From Ottelia alismoides (lineage: Eukaryota > Streptophyta > Magnoliopsida > Alismatales > Hydrocharitaceae), in NCBI GenBank assembly GCA_037367405.1, contig JAZKJV010002625.1, forward strand, positions 62,001 to 126,000: a stretch of 64,000 bases of DNA, given 5' to 3'. Position 1 is the stretch's first letter. Each line of letters starts with the position of its first letter. Below the pieces are notes generated by a model. That model was not told the origin of the DNA and did not search any database. It saw only the letters and a program-made list of their open reading frames with translations. This document shows positions 10,349 through 21,106 of this stretch, piece after piece. Both the position numbers and the translations under genes were made by a program.

Positions 10349-13281
10349 TGATGAATCTCAGAATCATCACTCTAAATCTCATTTATTAAGCTCAATTCCC
10401 TCAAAATCATCAGCATTTCTACATTTATTCTGCATAATTAGCATTCATGCATGTTTTCATAAGAGTTGCATTTTATCCATCTTTTTTGCACAAAATAAGA
10501 AGCCAAAAATCCAAGCCAAAGTTGACCTGTAAATAGCCTAATTTCCCAGATTTTTAACTCCTTCTTTCTAATTCCAAATGATCCAAACTCACCTCTATTG
10601 TGTACATATCACTAACAAGAATAGATGAAAAATACAAAAAAATCACTAACCCTGTTAAGTGGACCAAAAACCCAAACCTTAGTTTCAGGATTTTCGAACT
10701 AAAAGCCCCATATCTTCCCCATCCAATGTCCGATTTGATCCTACTCACTTTTGAACTAATGCACATTCAATTACCTTCAAAACAAGACCAAGTTCAAGTA
10801 AATCGGAGCTCATATGTGAAAGTTGGATTTTGGGCCTCTTTTGTACATTGTGTATTTTAGCGGTTTTTGACCCGTATTTTATGTACATATTTTCTTAATT
10901 AATAAAAATCCAAAAAATTAGATTTAGATGTCTTTTATTTATCTTTGATTTCTCCATATTTTTTCGGATTTTTTATCAGGTTTAAAAATGTCAAAAAAAT
11001 TAGAAAACCCAAAAATCTAGGTATTCAATGCATATGGGATACCCCCAAAATTCACTTTGTGCATTTGATCGATTTTGATTTTGATGTCTTCATGAAAGTT
11101 GTAGATCTCATCGAGACGAGCATTTTTTGTTAAGAAATTTTTTCGATCCGAGGTCGTTTACTATTTCTTTTTTATTTTACAAAATATTTTATCTTCAATT
11201 TTTCTGGTGCTGACACGTGGCGGCCTCAGCGTTTTTAGCCTTTTTATTTATTCATTTTTCTTAAAAAAATAAAGCCTCCGCACATGCGTCGCACGCGCTC
11301 AGCCCTTTCCCCCTTCATCGCCACGTGGCACGTTTATGGCTGTTCGATCTCAGCCGATCGAACGACCCGGGACCCGTCGTCTTCCCCAACGGCACCCCCG
11401 GTTCCTCCGCCTCTGACCTCGCCTCCAGCTGCCGTCCCGCTATCCTCGCAACCGCCAACCGCTTCCCCGCCTTCGTTGCAACGACCAAACCGCCCCGCCG
11501 CCTTTGCAACCTCCCTCCATCACCGGCCCCTTCCCTCGCAGCCCTATTTAAGAGCCATCGCCACCCTTGACTCCATCATCTGCCGATACCCTCAACAACA
11601 ACGAGATGACGACGATGACAACGCCGTTTGTCTCCCTTCTCGAACAAGATCCGAGTTCTACCCAACTCGTTGCATCCCACGGCGAAGCCCTCACCGTCCT
11701 TGCCCTGCTCTGGAGTTCCCTCCGTCGAGCCAACGCGTATATCACCACCATCATCGTCTCTCCGCAACTCCTCCGATCTTTGTCGAGCCACTACGACTTC
11801 ACTGATGCTACATCTACGATGATCACCTCCATCGGCTTCGCCTTCGACCAACTCCGCCAACGCCATCGTCATCTTCTCCGACCATCTTCCACGACAACTC
11901 CAGCCAACGTTCCAAGCAGCACCTCCGCGCTACAGCGACTCCCCTCTGCCACGCCTGAGCTTCGGCAGTCGGCCAAGCTCACTCTCCAACCACCGCACAG
12001 GAGCCGTCCTCCGCTAGAGCCACCAGCGCCGGAGCTCCGCCTCCCCTTCGCCCCTCTTCCACCGCTGCCGGGCATGGAGCCCGAGGCCCTCCCATGTGAG
12101 GAGCACGTGCAGACGGAACGATGTCAACATTACATAAGCCCAGGGGTCACATGCTGCGCACGTGCCCCGTGGGCAATTTGCATAAAAGCCCTCCTGGAGG
12201 TCCCCTCTTCGCATTTCAGTCCGCCCCCAGAGGGCACGTGCCACGCACGTGCCCCCTCTGGTATTTTGCAGAGAAGGCCCCAGAACTATTGGAAATTACA
12301 ATTAGGTCCCCCCTGCATTTATTTTTATTTATTTTATTTATATTTATTACATTTACACCCCTGTGTTTTCCCTCTATTTTGAACCTCTTCTAGACATTAT
12401 TTTATTATTCAGAAAATAACATGATGTTCATCTTTTAATTCTCTACGTTTGAGATACTTTAGATATTTTTATGATTGATGGTTCATTAATAATCAATTAT
12501 TTGGTGGAAATTTGCAAACTGTGCCCATTTTTTGCTCTTCAATTTTTATCTGATTAACCGTTACTCTAAAAATTCCCCAAAAATCATATATTGTAGAGTT
12601 AATTGTGTTTGATATTGTGCCCAAAAAGAATTGCATTTGCATGCATAATTTGCCCTGTAAAAATCATTTTGCATATTTCAGTGTTTGATTTTAATAGGTA
12701 TTAGATCTTACATTTTCAAGGTTTAGGATTTTTCTGAGATCAATCACCTAGTGATAGATCTTAGGTAATTTTATTCCTTGAAAATAAGTAGGTTTAATAT
12801 TTATTAAAATTAAATATTAAAATTCATTTTATTTGCATTTAAAAATTCATAAAAAAATTCATATTGCGTTCAAAAATTCCAAAAAAATTATAGTGCATTC
12901 ATTTTATCATAATTGTCATCTTGACCGAGTTTCGTATTTTTCGGATATCGTTTGATCGTAATTTACATTTTAGTCCCTAAAATAGGCCGAAATTGCATCT
13001 TGCATCCCTTATTTGCATTAAAAATTTCAAAAAAAGATCGCCTTGAAAACCGCGCACAAATCTTGATAGACATAACTCTAAGTTGTTCCTTTGCCTCCTT
13101 GTGATCGACCTTGGGACTTGCCAAAGTAAAATAAACATAAAACCACTTGATAGAAATTGATTAAATATTTATGGTTATTTCTTGACCGATTCTGATTGCC
13201 GCCTACAACGAACGACAAACCATATTTTTGGCATGAACATATAAAAACAACTTTTTACACGCACGATTTATGGACACGTCA
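10349..13281 (+). repeat. Element A 3' LTR (2933 bp)
   Basis: It starts tgatgaatc and ends cacgtca, colinear with the 5' LTR. Differences seen include loss of one arm of the G-box palindrome (11208-11232) and many point changes. A TATA-like box sits at 11545-11552. Unlike a normal 3' LTR it is followed by a PBS and leader rather than by a target-site duplicate. Confidence 0.88.
11545..11552 (+). promoter_or_regulatory. TATA-like box of 3' LTR A
   Basis: TATTTAAG is conserved with 2935-2942 of the 5' LTR. A long open frame (11567-12382) begins just downstream, but I treat that as a by-product of GC-rich composition. Confidence 0.45.
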
Positions 13282-13365
13282 GATGGCGCCGTTGCCGGAG
13301 AGGCAAACGGCTTAGTTTTGTGTTTTTGAAAATTTTTATTCGGTTTTCCGCATTCGGGTAGGCTG
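13282..13365 (+). mobile_element. PBS and leader fragment downstream of the 3' LTR of element A
   Basis: PBS tggcgccgttgccggaga (13284-13301) follows the LTR end by two bases. Leader sequence then matches 4672-4733 (aggcaaacg, cttagttttgtg, ttttccgcattcgggtag). The match stops at about 13365. The 3' LTR of A is therefore also placed like a 5' LTR of a second, truncated unit, as expected after unequal recombination between LTRs. Confidence 0.75.
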
Positions 13366-13937
13366 GTGGTGACAGGTCGACCCTCCTCCTCCCTTGGTGA
13401 GATCCGAGCTTCGAAGCTTGTCGCAGCCCACAGTCGAGCCCCCCTCGGGTTGTTGCTGCTGTGCTCCGACCCAAGCCGTAGAGCTAAAGCTTCTGGATTC
13501 CCTACTTCATCATCATCTCCGTCAACGACGCATTAATGTCCACTCTGCGCAAGCTTCTCCAACAATCCGCCTGAGTTTATCGTCATCTTAGACACCAGCG
13601 CATCGCCATCGACAACACGCCAGCCCCCCTAGTCGCAGTTTCACCAACAATCGCAGCTACTCTGATGATTTTATGCCTCCGCCCCGACATCCCCTTGGTC
13701 GTGTGTCGGCCAGAGGATGATCATCAACATCCACCTCCGATTCGTCAACGCTGCCGAATGCTACTCCTCCGTCGGTCATCTCCGGTGTCACCCTCCATCG
13801 CCAGCAACGTCTTCTTTCGCATCGTCGGGCGAGGGTCCTGAGACCTCCATGCACGTGAGGCGCACGTGCGTCGGGGGGACGTCAGCTTCCCCAGGGTCAC
13901 GTGCTCCACACATGATTGTTGGAAAATTGCAATAAAC
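13366..13937 (+). repeat. Divergent GC-rich LTR piece of the B type
   Basis: gtggtgaca and ggtgagatccgagct match the GC-rich part of LTR B (near 24930 and 24958). cgtgtgtcggccag (near 13710) matches 25366. Between these anchors similarity is weak, so this may be a subfamily LTR. It ends at an inverted PBS. Confidence 0.5.
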
Positions 13938-15763
13938 CCCCTGACAACGACGCCATCTGACGGGTCCTGAAAAGCCCTGCTTAATCTGCGTGAATTATCG
14001 TTCGCTTAAATTAATGTGCCGTTTCGTTGTAGGTGGGCAATCAGAATTGGTCAAGAAATAACCACAAGTATTTAGTCAATTTTTATTCACGTGGTTTTAT
14101 GTTTATTTTACTTGGGCAAATCCCAAGGTCAAACTTAAAGAGGCATAGGAACAACCTAGAATTTTGTCTATCAAAGTTCGTTCGTGCACGGTTTTCAAGG
14201 TGATTTTTTTGTAATTTTTAATGCAATTTTGAGATGCAAAATGCAAGTAAGGCCAATTTTAAGGACTAGAAAATGAATGTCAATCAAATAATGTCCGAAA
14301 AATATGAAACTTGGCCAAGATGACATACGATGAAATGAATGCGCTGTATTTTTTTTGAATTTTTGGATGCAATATAAGTATTTTATGAATTTTTGAATGC
14401 AAACAAAGTGGATTTCAATAATTAATTATAATAAATATTAAACCTAATATTTTCAAGGCATAGAATTATCCAAGATCTATCACTAGGTGATGGATCTCAG
14501 AAAAATCCTAAACCTCAAAAATACAATATTTACTACCAACTAAAAATTAAATATTGAACTATGCAAAATGATTTTTAGAGAGCAAACGATATATGCAAAT
14601 GAAATTCTTTTTGGGCACAATGTTAAACACAACTAATTCTACAATACTTGATTTTTTGGCAATTTTCAAAGCTATGGTTTATTAGTTATGAATTTCAGAG
14701 CACAAAATGGGCAAAATATGTAATTTTCCACAAAAAATTATTTATTTATTAACTAGTGATCACAAAAATTTCAAACATATGCCAAACTGTAGAGAATTAA
14801 TTGAAGAACATCATGCTATTTTTGAATAATAAAATAATGCAACGTAAGAGTCTAAAATAAAAGGGGAACGCAAGGGTATTACTGCAAATTATAATAAATA
14901 ATTAATAAAGAACATGCAGAACAGGGGTATGCATGTAATTACCTAAACCCCAAGGGGTTTTCTGTAAAAAACCCAAGTGGTCACGTGTCCCTGGGTGTTG
15001 GACTTCTGCGCAAATAGACACTCTTAGGAGGGGGCTTTTGTAATTTACCCATCAGGATGGCTGACGTCGATTCCTCCCGTCACATGCCATGCACACTGGG
15101 AGGATCTCGGGACCATCGCCTGACCGGTCGAGGCGGACTGCGACAACTTTGGAGCTTGAAGACGGTGGTTGGTGGCGGTGCATGCTCTGATGTGGAGGAG
15201 GCGACCGGAGAAGGGGCTCTGGGCGAGGTCGGTGCTCCAGTGGTAAAGGCATTGACTGGCCGACACACGACCGACGGTCATCGGGGGTGCGGAACGGAGT
15301 AGATGCGGTGGAGGGGATGGTTCGAAGAAGATGAATCCCAAAGGTAGTTATGCGTTGAGTGTTGATGAAGCTGGAGCTGGACGCACCTCCCTTGTCCCGC
15401 AGAGCTGAAGGGCTCCTAGCGTTGCGTAGGAAGCTTCTGGTTGGTGGAGGAGCAAGTCCAACGAGCGGTGGCTGATGTACTTCCTGGTGGAGTCGAAGAG
15501 GGGCTGTTGGGCGGAGCGGTTGTTTCCTGGAGTTGAACCTGGAGTGTCGATGATGAACAACGGGGCAGAGGAGCGTTGTCAATGAAGGACATCGTAGGCT
15601 CGACCGCTGGCCAGAGCTGCAGCAGCAGGTGGTTTCGATTGCGTTGCAACGAGCCACGATGGCTCGGATCTCGCTGGAGGAGATGCTTCGCGGTGTTGTC
15701 ACCACCGTGAAGCCTTCTCGAGGTTCAATCGGTGGATGAAGTTGACGAATCACGGCGAGGTTT

Positions 15764-15771
15764 CTTTTATA
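15764..15771 (-). promoter_or_regulatory. TATA box of the inverted B-type LTR
   Basis: On the minus strand this reads TATAAAAG, between the GC-rich blocks that flank the promoter in LTR A. The homologous place in the 3' LTR of B (about 24868) reads gtaaacac, so that copy appears promoter-dead. If active, it would transcribe leftward toward 13938. Confidence 0.45.
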
Positions 15772-16215
15772 GGATGAGGACAAGAGTCCGGCTATGGAAA
15801 GTGGGCTCGACGAAGATCCGGTGATTGAGATCGGGGAGACGATTTGATCAAGGAAATTGCGGAGGTGACGGAGTTTCGGGGGCACGGTGATGGAGTAAGC
15901 AGCGGAGATCGCGGAGCGGTGGCTGATTTAGAAGGTGGCTGCGAAATCACCGAGCGAAGGGCGGTGAAATCACCGGGTGGAGAGCGGCGAAATCACCAGG
16001 TGGAGAGCAGCGCTCCCGATTGGGAAAGTTGGAAGAAGACGAGGTGCAGCGGCCATTCGGTCGGTCGAGATCGGACGTCCAGCATTTGGCCACGTGGCAT
16101 AAAGGGGGCACACAGGCCAGGCACGTGCAGTGCGCGTGCGTGGTTGGCACATGTGCTGCACGTGCGAGTCTTTTATTTTTTTATAAAACGAATTTTTAAA
16201 AACCTCAAAAATGGG

Positions 16216-16250
16216 TGACAAGTGGTGGCTCCAGGAGCCGCCACTTGTCA
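16216..16250. promoter_or_regulatory. G-box-like palindrome in the inverted LTR
   Basis: tgacaagtggtggctcc and its near-perfect complement form a stem at the same position as 1431-1465. Here the core is changed from ACGTGG to AAGTGG in both arms, so the pairing is kept although the G-box core is altered. Confidence 0.4.
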
Positions 16251-16408
16251 GTCCCACAACAATCAAAAAATAAATACATTAATAAATACATAAAAAATAG
16301 TAAATGACCTCGGATCAAAAAAATTTCTTTAGAAAATTGCTCGTCTCGATGAGATCTACAACTTTCATGAAGGGATCAAAACCAAAATCGATTATTTGCA
16401 CAAAGTGA

Positions 16409-16717
16409 AATTGCAATTTTGCATTTTGCATCTCAAAATTGCATTAAAAATTACAGAAAAAGATCGCCTCAAAAATCGTGCACGAACTTTGATAGATAAA
16501 ATTCTAGGTTGTTCCTTTGCCTCCTTGAGTTCGACCTTGGGACTTGCTCAAGTAAAATAAACATAAAACCGCACGATTAAAGATTGACTAAATACTTTCT
16601 TGACCGATTCCGATTGCCTACCTACAACGAAACGACACATTAATTTAAGCGAACGATAATTCAAACACATTAAGCAGGGTTTTTCAGGACCCGTCATATG
16701 GCGTCGTTGTCGGGGGA
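16409..16717 (+). repeat. Forward LTR tail and PBS, rearranged copy
   Basis: From about 16409 the sequence flips to forward LTR tail (gcatctcaaaattgcatt, ttgagttcgaccttggg) and ends ...ggacccgtca at 16696. A degenerate PBS (tggcgtcgttgtcggggga, 16699-16717) follows. It then runs straight into another LTR tail instead of a leader, so this is a scrambled remnant. Confidence 0.7.
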
Positions 16718-17180
16718 TTTATTGAAATCCACTTTGTTTGCATTCAAAAATTCATAAAATATTTATCTTGCATCTAAAAATTCCAAAATAATTATAATGC
16801 ATTTATTTCATCGTAATTGTCATCTTGGCTAAGTTTCATATTTTTCGGACATTGTTTGATTTATATTCATTTTCTGGTCCTTAAAATTGGCCTAATTTGC
16901 ATTTTGCATCTCAAAATTGCATTAAAAATTAAAAAAAGACTGCCTCGAAAACCGTGCATGAACTTTGATAGACAAAATTGTAGGCTGTTCCTTTACCTCC
17001 TTGAGTTCGACCTTGGGACTTGCCCAAGCAAATAAACATAAAACCACACGATTAAAAATTGACTAAATACTTGTGGTTATTTCTTGACCGATTCTGATTT
17101 CCCGCCTACAACAAAATGACACATTAATTTAAGCGAACGATAATTCACGCACATTAAGCAAGACTTTATAGGACTCGTTA
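16718..17180 (+). repeat. Element B 5' LTR, terminal part
   Basis: It matches about 26213-26675 of the 3' LTR (tttattgaaatccactttgtttgc to ggactcgtta). It ends with TTA instead of TCA, two bases before the PBS of element B. This is the piece of 5' LTR actually joined to the B internal region. Confidence 0.75.
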
Positions 17181-17182
17181 GA

Positions 17183-17200
17183 TGGCACCGTTGCCGGGGA
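17183..17200 (+). other. Primer-binding site of element B
   Basis: tggcaccgttgccgggga differs from the perfect tRNA-Asp complement at one position. It sits two bases after the LTR end, as in element A. Confidence 0.85.
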
Positions 17201-18602
17201 GGCAAACGACTTAGTTTTTTGGCTAAAAATTTTTTTATTCGATTTTCTTTATTCAGGTAGTCTGACCCCTGAATCTCCACTATATAAATTCCATTTTTTT
17301 CCCTACATTTATTTTTATTTTATTTTCAGCATTTATTTTCTTATTTTCTTTTTTTATTTATTTTTGAGTCACTCTCTTACATTCTCTCTCTTATTTTTCT
17401 TGCGAGGTGTCCGACGTACGTGGAGCTATTTTCGAGAACCGACATATCTTTACCGACGACCGAAAAGCCGCATTAAAAATTAAGATCGAGTCGAGTCATG
17501 AGAGAGCGTAGAGTTTAGGATTTTATTTTCTGCAATTTTTAATTTTTGTAATTAATTGTTCATTTATAGCGGTGTCTGTTTGGACTCTCGCGTGTGTAAT
17601 AAGATCTCAAACTTTTTCTGTGGTGTGTCGTGGCCCGTTTCACTCTCCGGTGAGGGTGTGGCCCGACTTGAGTGGCGTTTAGGATAGACCTGCACATACT
17701 GCTCTTAGAGCTTTTAAATTTTGATTGTACTCATAGAACCTACGACCACACTTCACATTAATTGAGACGCACATTAGATCGTTCAACTTAGTCAAATTCA
17801 ACTCAATTCTTCCCGGCTAATAGAACTTTCTTCTAGGTGCGGTTTTTCATCAACTTGCATTTATTTAGAATAATCTTTCAATTGTTGTATTGCAACTTAC
17901 ATGGAGATTGTGAGGAATTACTGTAAGTCTTCTAACTGAGCATACGTCACCGTTTTTCACGTGCATCAGCTTTTTCTGAATTTCTACCTCATGTTTTGTC
18001 ACATAATTTTAAAGGAAATTTGGACTGGACAGTAGGCGTGCAATTGTGCTCACCTTAAATTTACAATGATCACCTAATTAAAATTGGGATTGCTAAATAT
18101 AGCCGAATTTAATTAACTCATAAAATCAAGAATTTTTGTGGGAGAGCAACCCCGACCTTGGATGCATTTACTTGTCTGAGTGAGCGAGAGACGACACTTA
18201 AGGTTAGTGCCCCGCTCCGAAATTTTCATTCAGACTACTGATTCTAAAAACGATTAGCTACTTCTCAGTGAGGATCTACTATAGCCGGTAAATGGTTCGG
18301 ATTTCCTTAACAGAGTAGGTGGTTTAAAGGACACTGCATAAGGCTCCGTCCTTAAGTAACACGGGTAGCCGTTTTACAGTCCGTACTTATACACATACTG
18401 GTTGAAAGTAGATGCAACTAGTTGTAGGAATTCATGATAGTCTTTAAGAAAATCTTCAGCACCTAGCAGCTCGCTAATTATTTTCCAAGATTGTCTTATC
18501 ACCAACTAAAATTGAAAAGATAATTGCCGAACTCTTGCAACTTCATTGTATGAGTTGGTGAACCTGGAGTTTGATTTGTGTTTGATTTGTGTACGTGAAT
18601 AG
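17201..18602 (+). other. Untranslated leader of element B
   Basis: This is 1.4 kb without a supportable gene, colinear with the leader of A. It has blocks tgtctgtttggactctcgcgtgtgtaa, ggtgtgtcgtggcc and the repeated core tagccggtaaatgg (near 18285). It ends just before the first coding region. Confidence 0.5.
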
Positions 18603-19658
18603 ATTTCGAAGGTAAAAAACCGCACACTTGTGCCATCACTCTCCTTTTGAAATAGGTCTATTATGTCAATTAATAAACCTCCTTTGAAAATTATGGAACT
18701 TTTGTCCAAGTACCCTCCAAATCCATATCATGAAAATAAATTCATCTTAGACAAACCCAAATCATCATTCATTATGTCAAAAATAACGGAACATTTGTCC
18801 GAGAATCCATCAGAGCTATACTATGAAAATGAATTTGTCTCGGTCAGGCCCAAATCGACTGAACTCTCTTCTTTCCAGAATCCTCCAACATTTGCGGGAG
18901 AGTTTCACTCTCGGATGAATCCATCCCTCTCGTCGAAGTCCAAGCCACTCTACTCGAATCATCCGATCAAAGTCACCACAACAACATATTCTCCCACTCC
19001 ACCACTTGTGACCGCACTGCCATCTTGGGATGACCCGACTTATGGCAAATTGCTTTCTACAACCCAAGAACCATTTCAAGAACAAATCACTTTTGAGACT
19101 CATGACTGGCCAAGAGACCAGACCCGATCACACTGGATGGAGAGGCTTGCACCTAATGATCAATGAGGTTGGTTTAACAGTGACGATCAAATCCCTATTG
19201 ACCGACCCGAATACCACTCCTTCGATCAGCCTATACATACAGATGACAAAACGGATGATATCGATGCATATGCACCCTGTATGACTCCACTATTCAGGTA
19301 TTCAATCAATCATGACCATGGAAGTAGACTCTACTCAAACCCGTATTGCATACCTGAGTCACAATATGTTGAGTACGAGACCTATAGATTCCAGCAAAAT
19401 CCTTCCACTGAGCAGCCTCCTTCCATAATTTTTGAGGAGAAATTTTCAGAAAATAACGATCATGAATTGGATATTCCAAGAGACTCTCCTCTTAGCACAT
19501 ACATGAAAATAGAAGATGAAATGACTGAATATCAAAAACAAGAACACATACCGACTGCTCCCATGATTGATCATGAACAGATTTTTGAGGATGATATTTC
19601 AAGGATAAATAAGAGATTTGATTTAATGGAGGATAGATTTCGAAAGTTTGCCGACTGA
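18603..19658 (+). pseudogene. gag-like first coding region of element B
   Basis: The frame 18663-19166 starts MSINKPPLKIMELLS and a second piece, 19281-19658, follows after a frameshift near 19166. The product is hydrophilic, with short motif pairs (SKYPPNPYHENKF and SENPSELYYENEF) that look like an internal duplication. No zinc knuckle or known gag core is visible. The role is inferred from its place between leader and protease-like domain and its colinearity with A. Later residues (RINKRFDLMEDRFRKFAD) could form a helix or coiled coil. Confidence 0.55.
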
Positions 19659-19691
19659 TTAATTTCACTCTTTGATAGCTCAGATATAAAA

Positions 19692-19922
19692 ATGGATGAG
19701 GAAAAGATTGGATCTAATGTTGAAAATTTTGAGGATATTCAGAAACCTAGAGAATATGTTCACCCTAGGGACGACTCTGATAGTGACACTTCTGCATATT
19801 ACTCCCCTAGGGATGACTATGCCTTTGACTCTTACTCGGCATATCTAAACTCCTCCTCATCTGAGAAACACACCACATCACCATGCCACACAGAAAATAC
19901 CAAAAAAAATTGGAATATTTAA
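19692..19922 (+). pseudogene. Acidic Ser/Tyr/Asp-rich linker ORF of element B
   Basis: A frame of 76 codons starts MDEEKIGSNVENF and carries two similar units (SAYYSPRDDYAFDSYSAY). It is colinear with 6905-7210 of A. A stop at 19656-19658 separates it from the previous frame and another ends it at 19920. It is probably the C-terminal part of the gag-like protein. No function is recognised. Confidence 0.45.
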
Positions 19923-20087
19923 AAACACCCAAACAATAAAAAATCCAGAAAAATTCATAAAAATTGAGACTGGAGAAGATAAGAAGAATTTGGATCCTGC
20001 TTTACGCGAAGCACTGGAGAAAAGATTGATTTTTGAACTTCCCTTTATACAAGCTATTGAACACTTCCCCGACCTTAAAGGATTGTA

Positions 20088-20530
20088 ATGGACAAATTAA
20101 TGATGAGAAAGTCGGCCAGGAGAAGAACAAAGACTGAAAGACATATCTTGTCAATGGCCACCTCCTTGGTGTTGAGGATAAAAATCAAGAGCCGCATAGT
20201 GAAGCGGTTGCCCAGATTTGACTGTGGAATCAAAGACACAATATTTACCCATGCTCGAATTGATGACTATTCACCAATAAATATCCTCCCGAACTCTATA
20301 TTTAACGAGCTCAAACTCGGACCTATCAAGAAGATACGAGAGATCGTTCAATTGGCTGATCGATCGATAAAGCGGCCGAGAGGAATTATTTCTGTCACGA
20401 TAATTGATATTGAACATCAGGGAGAATTCACCCAGTCTCCTATTACCTCGGAAAGCCATTCTTAGCATTGGATAAGGTAATTATTGAGTGTGAGACTCAG
20501 GAAATCAATTTTACGGCATTGGAAGCACTT
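20088..20530 (+). pseudogene. Athila-type aspartic-protease-like domain of element B
   Basis: The frame 20088-20465 has a basic N-terminus (RKSARRRTKTERH). The protease-like block follows: LPRFDC.IKDTIFTHARIDD, INILPNSIFNELKLG, and QLADRSIKRPRGII. At the catalytic position it reads D-D-Y-S-P (20262-20276), so the D-S/T-G signature is absent. A frameshift at about 20445 breaks the ILGRPFLA equivalent, and the frame resumes at 20468. Relative to A, 24 bp are missing in frame before TIIDIEHQGEF. No RT follows. Confidence 0.65.
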
Positions 20531-21028
20531 CAATCTCACCAAATCTGTGAGGAACTACAATTTTCTGAGGCAACCAACAAAGTCCTCAACATCCATAACC
20601 ATCAAGCGGTAGAAGAGCCCTACCTAGTTGCTACATCTGAGATCACGGTTGTTGATGAGACAATTGGTTTAGAGACACTCCCTCTTGCTCCATTCCCAAC
20701 TGCTCTCACCATGGAGAATCGAATATATGACTCATACGATCATGAGACTTATGCATGGGCACACCCTGAGTCAACCTATTCTGACTACCTTGATCAAATC
20801 AACTCGACACAGGGATGCTCCAATATCAAGTCAATTGAGAACGAACATGCAGAGACTCTCCCCACTATTTCAATTCCCGTGGATCTCACAATAGAAAAGT
20901 GTTTCTTATACGATCCTGAGACATATGCATGGGCTCACCCTGAGTCAACCTTCTCTGAATACCTTGACCAAATCATTCTAACTCAGGAGTGCATCAACAT
21001 TAAGAAGACTAATAACAAACATGCATGA
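20468..21028 (+). CDS. Unknown protein with duplicated ETYAWAHPES unit, element B
   Basis: This is an open frame of 186 codons. The first residues (DKVIIECETQEINF) are the tail of the protease-like domain, so the real protein probably began upstream, before the frameshift. Residues from about 95 and from about 150 contain two copies of a unit of about 40-55 residues with Y.DPETYAWAHPEST.S.YLDQI. The product is acidic, with no signal peptide or membrane segment. It is not recognised. It sits where autonomous relatives encode RT. Confidence 0.45.
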   Translation: MDKVIIECETQEINFTALEALQSHQICEELQFSEATNKVLNIHNHQAVEEPYLVATSEITVVDETIGLETLPLAPFPTALTMENRIYDSYDHETYAWAHPESTYSDYLDQINSTQGCSNIKSIENEHAETLPTISIPVDLTIEKCFLYDPETYAWAHPESTFSEYLDQIILTQECINIKKTNNKHA

Positions 21029-21106
21029 CGAACACCGACCAAGGAGAAAAATTCTAATGGTTATTCATCTGGAGACTCAAGTAGACCAACACCTTCACGA
21101 AACAAA

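Larger units (their letters stand above)
1720..13281 (+). mobile_element. Element A: non-autonomous Athila-like Ty3 retrotransposon nested in LTR B
   Basis: It has two long LTRs (1720-4651 and 10349-13281) in direct orientation. They share start TGATGAATC and end GTCA, with the same order of blocks throughout. A tRNA-Asp type PBS follows the left LTR after 2 bases, and a PPT (aagtataggagga) directly precedes the right LTR. The 5.7-kb internal region carries frameshifted remnants of the same ORFs as element B and a hairpin array. It is inserted into LTR B after ccgcc (1715-1719). The expected right-hand duplicate is missing, because the right LTR runs on into PBS and leader sequence instead of LTR B. 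Confidence 0.85.
13938..16408 (-). repeat. Inverted partial LTR of the B type with its PBS
   Basis: Read on the minus strand, a PBS (tggcgtcgttgtcagggg, complement of 13938-13955) follows LTR end ...ggacccgtca (13960). The LTR then extends rightward through the AT tail, the GC island and the G-box palindrome (16216-16250) to the block catcgagacgagca, and breaks near 16408. It is highly similar to LTR B at 24300-26675 but reversed. The extreme LTR start is missing. It contains a TATA-like box, which is lost in the 3' LTR of B. Confidence 0.75.

Noticed and set aside
15052..15885. A 277-codon minus-strand open frame in the inverted B-type LTR
   Set aside because: It lies wholly inside LTR sequence. 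The copy in the 3' LTR of B (24928-25311) keeps the same frame only for about 128 codons and then stops. Composition explains it better than coding.
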